A DNA stretch of 56,953 bases from Streptomyces sp. SDr-06 (GTDB taxonomy: Bacteria; Actinomycetota; Actinomycetes; Streptomycetales; Streptomycetaceae), in NCBI RefSeq assembly GCF_003324565.1, contig NZ_QOLA01000033.1:1-56953 (forward strand), given 5' to 3'. Made by a program: the position numbers and the translations under genes. Position 1 is the stretch's first letter; every line of letters begins with the position of its first letter. Positions 45,416 through 53,427 of the stretch are shown here, piece by piece. The notes under the pieces are model-generated. The model had not been told where the DNA came from. It did not search any database and saw only the letters and a list, made by a program, of their open reading frames with translations.

Positions 45416-45709
45416 TCAGTCTTCGTCGCTGTGGAGCCTGCGTCTCACCGAGAGCAGTTCCACCTCGGGCCGGCCGGCGACGAGCCGCTCGCACCGGTCG
45501 AGTACGTCTGTCAGGTGCCCCGTGTCGCCGGACACCACCGCGAGGCCGATCTCAGCCCTGCGGTGCAGGTCCTGGTCGCCCACCTCCGCCGCGCTCACCG
45601 CGTACTTGCGCTGGAGTTCGGCGACTATCGGCCGGACGACGGAGCGTTTCTCCTTCAACGACCGTACGTCGCCGAGGAGCAGATCGAAGGACAGTGTCCC
45701 CACATACAT
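45416..45709 (-). CDS. DUF503 family protein
   Basis: The 97-residue protein has the DUF503 pattern MYVGTLSFDLLLGDVRSLKE and KRSVVRPIVAELQRKYAVSA, followed by AEVGDQDLHRRAEIGLAVVS. Such proteins are often encoded between infB and rbfA, so a role in translation or ribosome assembly is suspected, but none is established here. I chose the ATG at 45709, matching the family N-terminus; the frame extends to 45784. The ribosome site is weak. Confidence 0.9.
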   Translation of the reverse strand: MYVGTLSFDLLLGDVRSLKEKRSVVRPIVAELQRKYAVSAAEVGDQDLHRRAEIGLAVVSGDTGHLTDVLDRCERLVAGRPEVELLSVRRRLHSDED

Positions 45710-45792
45710 GGATGTCCGGATGTCCCGCCGGTACGGGTTAGAGGACCCCGCCAAAGCCTTGGCAGGGACATCAGAACCGTACACGGAACGGC

Positions 45793-45833
45793 CGGGGCCG
45801 ATCGACGGAAATATCTTCCGCCGATCGGCCCCG
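45793..45833 (-). terminator. Hairpin after infB
   Basis: CGGGGCCGATCG (45793-45804) pairs with its complement (45822-45833), and CGGAA/TTCCG extends the stem inside after one mismatch, leaving a 5-base loop. It lies about 54 bases past the infB stop and before DUF503, splitting the translation cluster into two transcripts or acting as an attenuator. Confidence 0.8.
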
Positions 45834-45886
45834 ACACTCGTTCCTCAGGAGGCCGCGCCTCCAGGGGTACGGATCAGCTGCACGGA

Positions 45887-48800
45887 CTAGCCGCGCGGCT
45901 TCTCGCGCATCTCGTACGTCGCGATGACGTCGTCGATCTTGATGTCGTTGAAGTTTCCGAGGTTGATACCGCCCTCGAAGCCTTCGCGGATCTCGGTGAC
46001 GTCGTCCTTGAAGCGGCGCAGACCGGAGATGGTGAGGTTCTCCGCGATGACCTTGCCATCGCGCAGCAGGCGCGCCTTGGTGTTGCGCTTGACCTCGCCC
46101 GACCGGACCAGGACACCGGCGATGTTGCCCAGCTTGGACGAGCGGAAGATCTCGCGGATCTCCGCCGTGCCGAGCTCGACCTCTTCGTACTCCGGCTTGA
46201 GCATGCCCTTGAGGGCCGCTTCGATCTCTTCGATCGCCTGGTAGATGACCGAGTAGTACCGGACGTCGACGCCTTCGCGCTCCGCCATCTGCTGGGCACG
46301 CCCGGCAGCGCGGACGTTGAAGCCGATGACGATCGCGTCGGAGCCGGTCGCCAGGTCGATGTCCGACTCGGTGACCGCACCCACGCCGCGGTGCAGGACG
46401 CGGATGTCGACCTCGTCGCCGACGTCGAGCTGGAGCAGCGAGGACTCGAGGGCCTCCACCGAACCGGACGCGTCGCCCTTGATGATGAGGTTGAGTTCCT
46501 GCACCAGACCGGCCTTGAGGGCCTCGTCCAGGTTCTCCAGGGAGAACCGCACGCCCTTGCGGGCGAAGCGGACGTTGCGCTCACGAGCGGCACGCTTCTC
46601 GGCGATCTGACGGGCCGTACGGTCCTCGTCGACGACCAGGAAGTTGTCGCCGGCGCCCGGGACGTTGGTGAGACCGAGGACGAGGACCGGAGTCGAGGGA
46701 CCCGCCTCTTCCACGTTCTCGCCCTTGTCGTCGAGCATCGCGCGGACTCGGCCGTACGCGTCGCCGACCACCATCGTGTCGCCGACCCGCAGGGTGCCTC
46801 GCTGGACCAGGACGGTCGCGACGGCGCCGCGACCGCGGTCGAGGTGGGACTCGATCGCGATGCCCTGCGCGTCCTGCTCCGGGTTGGCCCGCAGGTCGAG
46901 CGAGGCGTCGGCGGTGAGGACGACGGCCTCCAGGAGGGACTCGATGTTGAGGCCCTGCTTGGCGGAGATGTCGACGAACATCGTGTCGCCGCCGTACTCC
47001 TCGGCCACGAGACCGAACTCGGTCAGCTGACCGCGCACCTTGGTCGGGTCCGCGCCCTCGACGTCGATCTTGTTGACCGCGACCACGATCGGCACGTCGG
47101 CCGCCTTGGCGTGGTTCAGCGCCTCGATCGTCTGGGGCATCACACCGTCGTTCGCCGCCACCACGAGGATCGCGATGTCGGTGGACTTCGCACCACGGGC
47201 ACGCATGGCGGTGAACGCCTCGTGACCCGGGGTGTCGATGAAGGTGATCTTGCGCTCTTCGTCGTTGACCTCGGTCGTGACCTGGTACGCACCGATGTGC
47301 TGCGTGATGCCACCGGCCTCGCCCGCCACGACGTTCGTCTTGCGGATCGCGTCCAGAAGGCGGGTCTTACCGTGGTCGACGTGACCCATGACGGTCACGA
47401 CCGGCGGACGCGCGACGAGAGACTCCTCGCCACCCTCGTCCTCGCCGAACTCGATGTCGAAGGACTCGAGCAGCTCGCGGTCCTCCTCCTCGGGGCTGAC
47501 GATCTCGAGGATGAAGTTCATCTCGTCCGCGAGCAGCTTCAGCGTCTCGTCGGAGACCGACTGCGTGGCGGTGACCATCTCGCCGAGGTTCATCATCACG
47601 CCGACGAGCGACGCCGGGTTGGCGCCGATCTTCTCGGCGAAGTCGGTCAGCGAGGCACCGCGCGACAGGCGGACGGACTGTCCGTTGCCGCGGGGCAGCA
47701 TGACGCCGCCCACCGACGGGGCCTGCATGGCCTCGTACTCCTGGCGCCTCTGACGCTTCGACTTGCGACCACGACGGGCGGGCCCGCCGGGACGGCCGAA
47801 GGCACCCTGCGTGCCACCGCGGCCACCCGGGCCACCGGGACGGCCCTGGAAGCCGGGACGACCGCCGAAGCCGCCGCCACCACCGGGAGCGCCGCCACCC
47901 GGACGGGGGCCGCCGAAGCCGCCGCCGCCACCGGGACGACCGCCGCCACCGGGACCGGCCGGACGGCCGGCGAAGCCGCCGCCACCACCGGGACGACCGG
48001 CACCGCCGCCGCCACCGGGACGGCCGCCGGGGCCACCGGGACCACGGCCACCGGGGCCGCCGCCGGGACGCGGGCTCGCGGCCGGACGCTGCGGCATCAT
48101 GCCGGGGTTCGGACGGTTACCGCCCGGAGCACCACCCGGACGCGGGGCGCCGCCCTGCGGACGGGGCATGCCGCCCGGGCTCGGACGGGCGCCGCCCTGA
48201 CCCTGCGGACGCGGAGCGCCGCCGGGGCCGCCCTGCGGGCGCGGGGCGCCACCGGGGGCACCGGCACCGCCGGGACGGGGCGCGCCGCCGCCGGGACGGG
48301 GCGCCTGGGGGCGCGCCATGCCGGTGGAGCCGCCGGAGGTGAAGGGGTTGTTGCCGGGACGCGGACCGGCCGGACGGGCACCGCCCGGACGGGGTGCGCC
48401 CTGACCCGCGGGGCGGGCCGGACGGTCGCCGCCACGGCCACCGTCGCGCTGGCCACCGTCACGCTGACCGCCGGCCGGGGCCGGACGGGAGGCGGCGGGA
48501 CGCGGGCCGGGGGTGGCACCGGCGGGACGCGGGGCCTGGGGCGCCGCGGGCTGGGCCGGAGCCGGGGCCGAGAACTCGGCGGCGGGCACCGGGGTGACCG
48601 GGGCCGGCTTGGCCGGGGCGGGCTTCGGACCCGGGCGGGGGCCCGAGGCGGCCGGAGCCGGAGAAGGGGTGCTGCTCGCCGGGGCGGCCGGAGTGACCGG
48701 GGCCGCGGGCGCGGCGGGGGCCGGCTTGGGGGCCGGGGCGCCGGGCTTCGGGGCAGCAGGACGTGCCGCGGCGGGCGCCGCGGGCTTGGCAGGCGCGGCC

Positions 48801-49006
48801 TTGCGGGGCGCGCCGGGCTTCGCAGCGGACTTGCCGGCGTTGCCGCCGGGCCCCTGCAGCGCGTCAGTCAACTTGCGTACAACCGGCGCCTCGATCGTCG
48901 AGGACGCCGAACGGACGAATTCACCGAGTTCTTGGAGCTTGGCCATGACGACCTTGCTCTCCACCCCGAACTCCTTGGCGAGTTCGTATACCCGGACCTT
49001 AGCCAC
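45887..49006 (-). CDS. infB: Translation initiation factor IF-2
   Basis: IF-2 is the GTPase that places initiator tRNA on the ribosome. The 1039-residue protein has an N-terminal IF2-N motif (MAKVRVYELAKEFGVESK), a very long Ala/Pro then Gly/Arg/Pro-rich linker (about 50-420), a second IF2-N-like region, and the G domain with G1 GHVDHGKT (541-548), G3 DTPGHE and G4 NKID, then domains II-IV. The linker is far longer than in E. coli and is typical of streptomycetes. The GTG at 49006 has AAGGAG upstream. It follows ylxR by 148 bases. Confidence 0.97.
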   Translation of the reverse strand: MAKVRVYELAKEFGVESKVVMAKLQELGEFVRSASSTIEAPVVRKLTDALQGPGGNAGKSAAKPGAPRKAAPAKPAAPAAARPAAPKPGAPAPKPAPAAPAAPVTPAAPASSTPSPAPAASGPRPGPKPAPAKPAPVTPVPAAEFSAPAPAQPAAPQAPRPAGATPGPRPAASRPAPAGGQRDGGQRDGGRGGDRPARPAGQGAPRPGGARPAGPRPGNNPFTSGGSTGMARPQAPRPGGGAPRPGGAGAPGGAPRPQGGPGGAPRPQGQGGARPSPGGMPRPQGGAPRPGGAPGGNRPNPGMMPQRPAASPRPGGGPGGRGPGGPGGRPGGGGGAGRPGGGGGFAGRPAGPGGGGRPGGGGGFGGPRPGGGAPGGGGGFGGRPGFQGRPGGPGGRGGTQGAFGRPGGPARRGRKSKRQRRQEYEAMQAPSVGGVMLPRGNGQSVRLSRGASLTDFAEKIGANPASLVGVMMNLGEMVTATQSVSDETLKLLADEMNFILEIVSPEEEDRELLESFDIEFGEDEGGEESLVARPPVVTVMGHVDHGKTRLLDAIRKTNVVAGEAGGITQHIGAYQVTTEVNDEERKITFIDTPGHEAFTAMRARGAKSTDIAILVVAANDGVMPQTIEALNHAKAADVPIVVAVNKIDVEGADPTKVRGQLTEFGLVAEEYGGDTMFVDISAKQGLNIESLLEAVVLTADASLDLRANPEQDAQGIAIESHLDRGRGAVATVLVQRGTLRVGDTMVVGDAYGRVRAMLDDKGENVEEAGPSTPVLVLGLTNVPGAGDNFLVVDEDRTARQIAEKRAARERNVRFARKGVRFSLENLDEALKAGLVQELNLIIKGDASGSVEALESSLLQLDVGDEVDIRVLHRGVGAVTESDIDLATGSDAIVIGFNVRAAGRAQQMAEREGVDVRYYSVIYQAIEEIEAALKGMLKPEYEEVELGTAEIREIFRSSKLGNIAGVLVRSGEVKRNTKARLLRDGKVIAENLTISGLRRFKDDVTEIREGFEGGINLGNFNDIKIDDVIATYEMREKPRG

Positions 49007-49154
49007 TTCGCTCCTTTTAGGTCCGGGTTACCGCCGGACCGTCGCTACTTCATGGGCGTACTCATCGCGTACTCATCGAGTGCTCATCGCAATCTCGACC
49101 TACTTCCAACTCGCGAGGTACCTGACCGCACGGGATTCCGTGCCGTACTTCTTC

Positions 49155-49433
49155 TTACGTTGCTGCCTGCTCGACGTACTCCCGCAGTGCCGCGGTGTCG
49201 AGCGCCTCCTTGACCCTGAAGGCCCTGGAGAACGCCCGGCGGCGGACCGCCAGGTCGAGACAGACCGAGGCGGGGTGTACATACGCACCCCGGCCGGGCA
49301 GCGTACCGCGAGGATCAGGGGCGCAAGCACCCTCGACCGCCACGATGCGCAGCAGATCGCTCTTGGCCGCTCGCTCCCGGCATCCCACGCAGGTTCGCTC
49401 AGGGCAGGCGCGGGCGTGCGTCCGGCCAGACAC
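49155..49433 (-). CDS. ylxR: YlxR family RNA-binding protein
   Basis: The 92-residue protein has the YlxR (DUF448) pattern PERTCVGCRERAAKSDLLRI, then GRGAYVHPASVCLDLAVRR, with the GRGA(Y/W) surface proposed to bind RNA. It lies between nusA and infB as in most bacteria. The GTG at 49433 is preceded at some distance by GGAGG. Confidence 0.93.
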   Translation of the reverse strand: MSGRTHARACPERTCVGCRERAAKSDLLRIVAVEGACAPDPRGTLPGRGAYVHPASVCLDLAVRRRAFSRAFRVKEALDTAALREYVEQAAT

Positions 49434-49559
49434 GTTTAAGTCTACCTCCCCGCACCGACCTCACCCCTGTGGGGCAAAAATCGAACGGTTGTTGTCTGGA
49501 AAGCTCACCCTGCCTCCTTGAGCAGGGGCAGGGCCACTTCTTATTCCCGAGGGGGCCGG

Positions 49560-50549
49560 TCAGTCCTCGGCCGGCTGCTCGGTGTCCGGGCGGATGTCGA
49601 TGCGCCAGCCGGTGAGGCGGGCGGCGAGCCGGGCGTTCTGGCCCTCCTTGCCGATGGCGAGGGAGAGCTGGTAGTCCGGCACGGTCACCCGCGCGGAGCG
49701 GGCGGCGAGGTCCACGACCTCGACCTTGGAGACCCGGGCCGGGGACAGCGCGTTGGCCACCATCTCGGCCGGGTCGTCCGACCAGTCGACGATGTCGATC
49801 TTCTCGCCGTGCAGCTCGGCCATGACGTTGCGGACCCGGCCGCCCATCGGGCCGATGCAGGCACCCTTGGCGTTGAGGCCGCTGCGCGTCGAGCGCACCG
49901 CGATCTTCGTACGGTGACCGGCCTCACGGGCGATCGCCGAGATCTCCACCGAACCGTCGGCGATCTCCGGGACCTCGAGCGCGAACAGCTTCTTGACCAG
50001 GTTGGGGTGGGTGCGCGAGAGCGTCACGGACGGCCCGCGCACACCCTTGGCCACCCGCACGACATACGTCCGAAGGCGCAGCCCGTGCGTGTACTCCTCG
50101 CCCGGCACCTGCTCCTGCACCGGCAGCATGGCCTCCATCTTGCCGATGTCGACCAGCACGTTCTTCGGGTCCTTGCCCTGCTGGACGACGCCGGTGATGA
50201 CGTCGCCCTCGCGGCCGGCGAACTCACCGAAGGTGATGTCGTCCTCGGCGTCGCGCAGCCGCTGCAGGATGACCTGCTTGGCGGTGCTCGCCGCGATCCG
50301 GCCGAAGTCCGACGGGGTGTCGTCGAACTCCTTGGCCTCCTGGCCCTCTTCGAGATCGGCCGGGTCTTCCTTCGCCCACACCGTGACATGACCGTTCTCA
50401 CGGTCGAGCTTCACGCGCGCACGCCGGAAGCTGCCCTCGGTGCGGTGGTAGGCGATGAGGAGCGCCGACTCGATCGCCTCGACCAGCAGGTCGAAGGAGA
50501 TCTCCTTCTCCCGGACCAGACCCCGCAGGGCACTCATGTCGATGTCCAC
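49560..50549 (-). CDS. nusA: Transcription termination/antitermination protein NusA
   Basis: NusA binds RNA polymerase and modulates pausing, termination and rRNA antitermination. The 329-residue protein has the N-terminal polymerase-binding domain, S1 domain (REGDVITGVVQQG) and two KH domains with GPMGGRVR and GKEGQNAR. It lacks the C-terminal acidic repeats of E. coli NusA, as is normal for actinobacteria. The GTG at 50549 has GAGGAGG upstream and lies 2 bases after the rimP stop. Confidence 0.97.
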   Translation of the reverse strand: MDIDMSALRGLVREKEISFDLLVEAIESALLIAYHRTEGSFRRARVKLDRENGHVTVWAKEDPADLEEGQEAKEFDDTPSDFGRIAASTAKQVILQRLRDAEDDITFGEFAGREGDVITGVVQQGKDPKNVLVDIGKMEAMLPVQEQVPGEEYTHGLRLRTYVVRVAKGVRGPSVTLSRTHPNLVKKLFALEVPEIADGSVEISAIAREAGHRTKIAVRSTRSGLNAKGACIGPMGGRVRNVMAELHGEKIDIVDWSDDPAEMVANALSPARVSKVEVVDLAARSARVTVPDYQLSLAIGKEGQNARLAARLTGWRIDIRPDTEQPAED

Positions 50550-50551
50550 GG

Positions 50552-51088
50552 CTACGCCTCCTCTTCGTTGTCAATGTCGTTCTGGGTGTCGCTCACGCTG
50601 TCGCGCTTGCCGTCCTTGCGGTTGAACTCGATCTCGACCCGCGCCTTCGCGATGTCCGCGAAGGCGATCCGGCGGGCGGTGGGCTTGCGCCCCTTCACAC
50701 CCGGGATCTCGGTGTCGATGCCGTCGTCGTCGGCCTTCAGGATCCGCGCGACCAGCTCGCCGCCGTCGTGCAGCTGGATCCGGGCGAGCCGTCCGGTGGC
50801 GCGCAGGTAGTGGCGGAGTTCGGTGAGCGGGCGCTCGGCCCCGGGAGACGTCACCTCGAGGACGTACTCCTCCTCGCCCATGACGTCGCTCTCGTCGAGC
50901 AGCTCGGAGGCGGCCCGGCTCAGCTCGGCACAGGCGTCGAGCTCCACGCCCTCGTCGGAATCGACCACGATCCGCAGCACGCGCCGACGGCCCGCCCGGG
51001 ACACCTCGATCTCCTCGAGGTCCAGATCCTTCGCGCTGACGAGCGGTTCAAGAAGACCGCGCAGCCTGTCGCTCTGGGTCGTGCTCAT
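50552..51088 (-). CDS. rimP: Ribosome maturation factor RimP
   Basis: RimP assists 30S assembly. The 178-residue protein has LEEIEVSRAGRRRVLRIVVD, then ELDACAELSRAASELLDE and YVLEVTSPGAERPL, the typical RimP sequence. I chose the ATG at 51088 (MSTTQSDRLRG) with GAGGAG upstream; the frame is open to 51151. It is the first gene of the nusA-infB unit. Confidence 0.95.
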   Translation of the reverse strand: MSTTQSDRLRGLLEPLVSAKDLDLEEIEVSRAGRRRVLRIVVDSDEGVELDACAELSRAASELLDESDVMGEEEYVLEVTSPGAERPLTELRHYLRATGRLARIQLHDGGELVARILKADDDGIDTEIPGVKGRKPTARRIAFADIAKARVEIEFNRKDGKRDSVSDTQNDIDNEEEA

Positions 51089-51282
51089 CCGGGTGACTCC
51101 TCGGCCGCGTCTGCTGTTGTGGGGATCGTCGTCGCGCACGGCAGCCGTCATCGATCGGCCGCCGTCAGATCAAAGGGTATCCGGTCCCGGAGGGTGTTGC
51201 CGTCCACGGCCCGGGGCCCGCGGGTACGCTCGCCTGCGGTGATCAGCCGGTCACCGGCGGACGGCACACAGGGGAGAGACAC

Positions 51283-51795
51283 GTGGGGCACCCGGGGACC
51301 ACGCGAAGGCGTGTGCTGGCCGTGACGGGAGCGGCGGCCGCAGGTGTGCTGGCGGGCTGCTCCGGCGGCGGCACGAGCGGTTCCGCGACCGGGTCGCGCG
51401 AGGCGGCGGCCCGAGCGGAGGCGGCGCTGCGCGCGCGGACCGCGGCCGCCAGCCGGGCGCTGGTCACCCAGTACGACGCGGTCCTCACGATGCATCCGGC
51501 GCTGCACACCCGGCTCGCGCCGCTGCGCGACCAGGCCGCACAGCACACCACCGCGCTCGCACCGGCCGCACCGCCGTCCCCGACGCCCCCCTCTCCCACG
51601 GCTCCGGGCGCGCTCTCGCCGGTCCCCACCGACGCCGACGAGGCCGTCAAGGAGCTCGCCGAGGCCGAACGCCGCACCTCCGACGCCCAGTTGGCGGCGC
51701 TGGCCACCGCTCCACCGGAGCTCGCCCGGCTGCTCGCCTCGATCGCGGCCTCCGGGGCGGGCCACGCCTACCTCCTCGGCGGCGGTGCCCGATGA
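51283..51795 (+). CDS. Tat-type lipoprotein of unknown function
   Basis: The 170-residue protein has a signal peptide with twin arginines (TTRRRVLAVTGAA) and a lipobox LAGC at about residue 26, so it is likely a Tat-exported lipoprotein. The mature part is Ala-rich and helical, with a PSPTPPSPT hinge. The GTG at 51283 has GGGGAGAG upstream. It overlaps the ferritin-like gene by ATGA, so the two probably act together, but the function is unknown. Confidence 0.8.
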   Translation: MGHPGTTRRRVLAVTGAAAAGVLAGCSGGGTSGSATGSREAAARAEAALRARTAAASRALVTQYDAVLTMHPALHTRLAPLRDQAAQHTTALAPAAPPSPTPPSPTAPGALSPVPTDADEAVKELAEAERRTSDAQLAALATAPPELARLLASIAASGAGHAYLLGGGAR

Positions 51796-52238
51796 ACCCG
51801 ACCCTGGAGGCGTCCCAGGCCGCGCTCGCCGCCGAACACGCGGCGGTGTACGGGTACGGCGTGCTCGGCGGGCGGCTCACCGACACCCGGGCGAGCGAGG
51901 CCCGCGAGGCCTACGCCGGGCACCGATCGCGCCGGGACTCCCTGGCCCGTACGGTGCGTGACCTGGGCGGATCGCCGGTGGCGGCGGCCGCGGCCTACGC
52001 CCTGCCGTTCGCCGTGCCGGACGCCGCGGCCGCGCTGCGGCTCGCCGCCGAGCTGGAGGACCGGGTGGCCGACGTCTACTCCGACCTCGTCCGGGCCGCC
52101 GAGGGGCCGCTGCGCCAGGAGGCGGCCGCCGCCCTGCGGGAGGCGGCGGTGCGGGCCGTGCGCTGGCGGGGCGGCAGCGTAGCCTTTCCTGGGCTCGCGG
52201 AACGCCCGAGCGCACCGGTTCCACCGGCCAGTACCTGA
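51792..52238 (+). CDS. Ferritin-like domain protein (DUF4439-type)
   Basis: The 148-residue helical protein has AALAAEHAAVYGYGVLGGR, then AYAGHRSRRDSLARTV, and RLAAELEDRVADVYSDLV, the helix and carboxylate/histidine pattern of small ferritin-like proteins. Some expected metal ligands (E in AAEHAAVY, H in YAGHR, E in ELEDR) are present, but iron binding is not shown. It is coupled to the lipoprotein gene. The last seven codons including the stop are tandemly duplicated (52218-52259). Confidence 0.75.
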   Translation: MNPTLEASQAALAAEHAAVYGYGVLGGRLTDTRASEAREAYAGHRSRRDSLARTVRDLGGSPVAAAAAYALPFAVPDAAAALRLAAELEDRVADVYSDLVRAAEGPLRQEAAAALREAAVRAVRWRGGSVAFPGLAERPSAPVPPAST

Positions 52239-52259
52239 GTTCCACCGGCTAGTACCTGA
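52218..52259 (+). repeat. 21-bp tandem repeat spanning a stop codon
   Basis: Two copies, 52218-52238 and 52239-52259, differ at one base (GCC versus GCT). Each reads V P P A S T stop in frame, so the gene ends with a duplicated C-terminus and a second stop. Confidence 0.95.
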
Positions 52260-52277
52260 GCAAGGGGCAATACACGC

Positions 52278-53177
52278 ATGGCTTTCGAACCGCCTGAGCG
52301 GCTGGTCCGCGCGCTCGGCGAGACGTACGGGGACGCGCTGGCCGGGCCCTGGCTGGACCGGCTGCCCGCGGTGGCCGAGGAGTCGGCGGCCCGGCGCGAG
52401 CTCACCGTCGACCGGGTGCAGGCGCCGGGAGGCCGCTCCAGCCTGGTCGCGCTCGTCCACCGCCCGGACGGCTCCCCCGCCGCCCTCAAGGTCGCCCCCT
52501 CCTTCGCCCGCCCGGACCTGGAGCGCGCGGCCCTGGCACACTGGAACGGCTGGGGCGCGGCCCAGTTGATGGAGGACGGCGCCCCCGACGACGCGCTGCT
52601 CCTGGAGCGGCTGCACCCCGAGGTGTCGCTGCGCTCGCTGCCCGAGGCGAAGGCACTGCTCGAAGCCGCCGGCACGGTGCGGCGCCTGTGGGTCGAGCCG
52701 CCCGGCGGCCACGCCTTCGAGACGGTGGCCGAGCGCACCGAGCGCCAGAGCGTGCCGATGCGGACGCCGCAGGACGCCGAACTGGCGCCGCTGGTTGCGG
52801 CGGCGCTCGCGGCCCGCGACGAACTCGCCGCGAACACGCCCGAGTTGCTGCTCCTGCACGGCAACTTCCGCCAGAGCAAGGTGCTTTCGGGCGAGCGCGC
52901 GCCCTGGCTCACGGTGGGGCCCGAGCCGCTCGTGGGCGAACGGGCCTACGACCTGGCGCGGTTGGTGCGGGACCGGGTGGAGGACCTCATCGCGGCACCG
53001 AGCGGGCCCTCGGCCGCCCGCCGCCGCGTCAAGAAGCTCGCGGACTCCCTGGACGTCGACGCCGACCGGCTGCACGGCTGGACCCTGTTCCGCGCGGTGG
53101 AATCAGGCCTGCGCGCCCGAACAGCGGGCCGCCACGGCGACGCGGAACTCCTCCTGGAATTCGCTGGCTGGCTATAA
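52278..53177 (+). CDS. Aminoglycoside phosphotransferase-fold protein, probable pseudokinase
   Basis: The 299-residue protein has the fold of the aminoglycoside/hydroxyurea kinase family: an N-lobe lysine (ALKV, K71) and HGNFRQSKVL (194-203), then TVGPEPLVGERAYDLARLV. In active relatives these read HGDxxxxN and IDPKPxxGDPAYD. Here the catalytic aspartate is N196, the Mg-binding asparagine is K201 and the DFG-like aspartate is G214, so phosphotransfer is unlikely. The fold and the APH C-lobe are otherwise intact. The ATG at 52278 has AAGGGG upstream. It follows the ferritin-like gene. Confidence 0.85.
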   Translation: MAFEPPERLVRALGETYGDALAGPWLDRLPAVAEESAARRELTVDRVQAPGGRSSLVALVHRPDGSPAALKVAPSFARPDLERAALAHWNGWGAAQLMEDGAPDDALLLERLHPEVSLRSLPEAKALLEAAGTVRRLWVEPPGGHAFETVAERTERQSVPMRTPQDAELAPLVAAALAARDELAANTPELLLLHGNFRQSKVLSGERAPWLTVGPEPLVGERAYDLARLVRDRVEDLIAAPSGPSAARRRVKKLADSLDVDADRLHGWTLFRAVESGLRARTAGRHGDAELLLEFAGWL

Positions 53178-53414
53178 CCCCCTGGGCGCCGCCCCCGAAG
53201 ACGCCACCCCTGCCCACCACCGACACTGCCCAGGGGTGCGGGGAACTGCGCGAGAAGCGAGCACGGTCCGCAGGTGAACGAGGGTTGGGGGCGCGGGGAA
53301 CTGCGCGAACAGCCACGCACGGCCCGCACGCCAGCCCTCCCCCGGCCCCACCCCACCCCCGGAGGGTCACGGGAAGGGGCGGGGTGGGGAAAACCATCCC
53401 GTCAGGCGGACAGC
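53178..53414 (+). repeat. Intergenic region with two copies of a streptomycete noncoding repeat
   Basis: No gene is supported. Two copies of a GGGGYGCGGGGAACTGCGCG core occur at 53231-53260 and 53286-53316. I recognise this element as common between streptomycete genes. The rest is C-rich with no clear single hairpin; the region lies between convergent genes. Confidence 0.75.
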
Positions 53415-53427
53415 TCAGGCGGACAGC
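53402..53427 (-). repeat. 13-bp tandem repeat at the proS stop
   Basis: TCAGGCGGACAGC occurs twice, 53402-53414 and 53415-53427. On the minus strand each reads CTGTCCGCCTGA, so the final proS codons and stop are duplicated just downstream. The 13-base period shifts frame. Confidence 0.9.
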
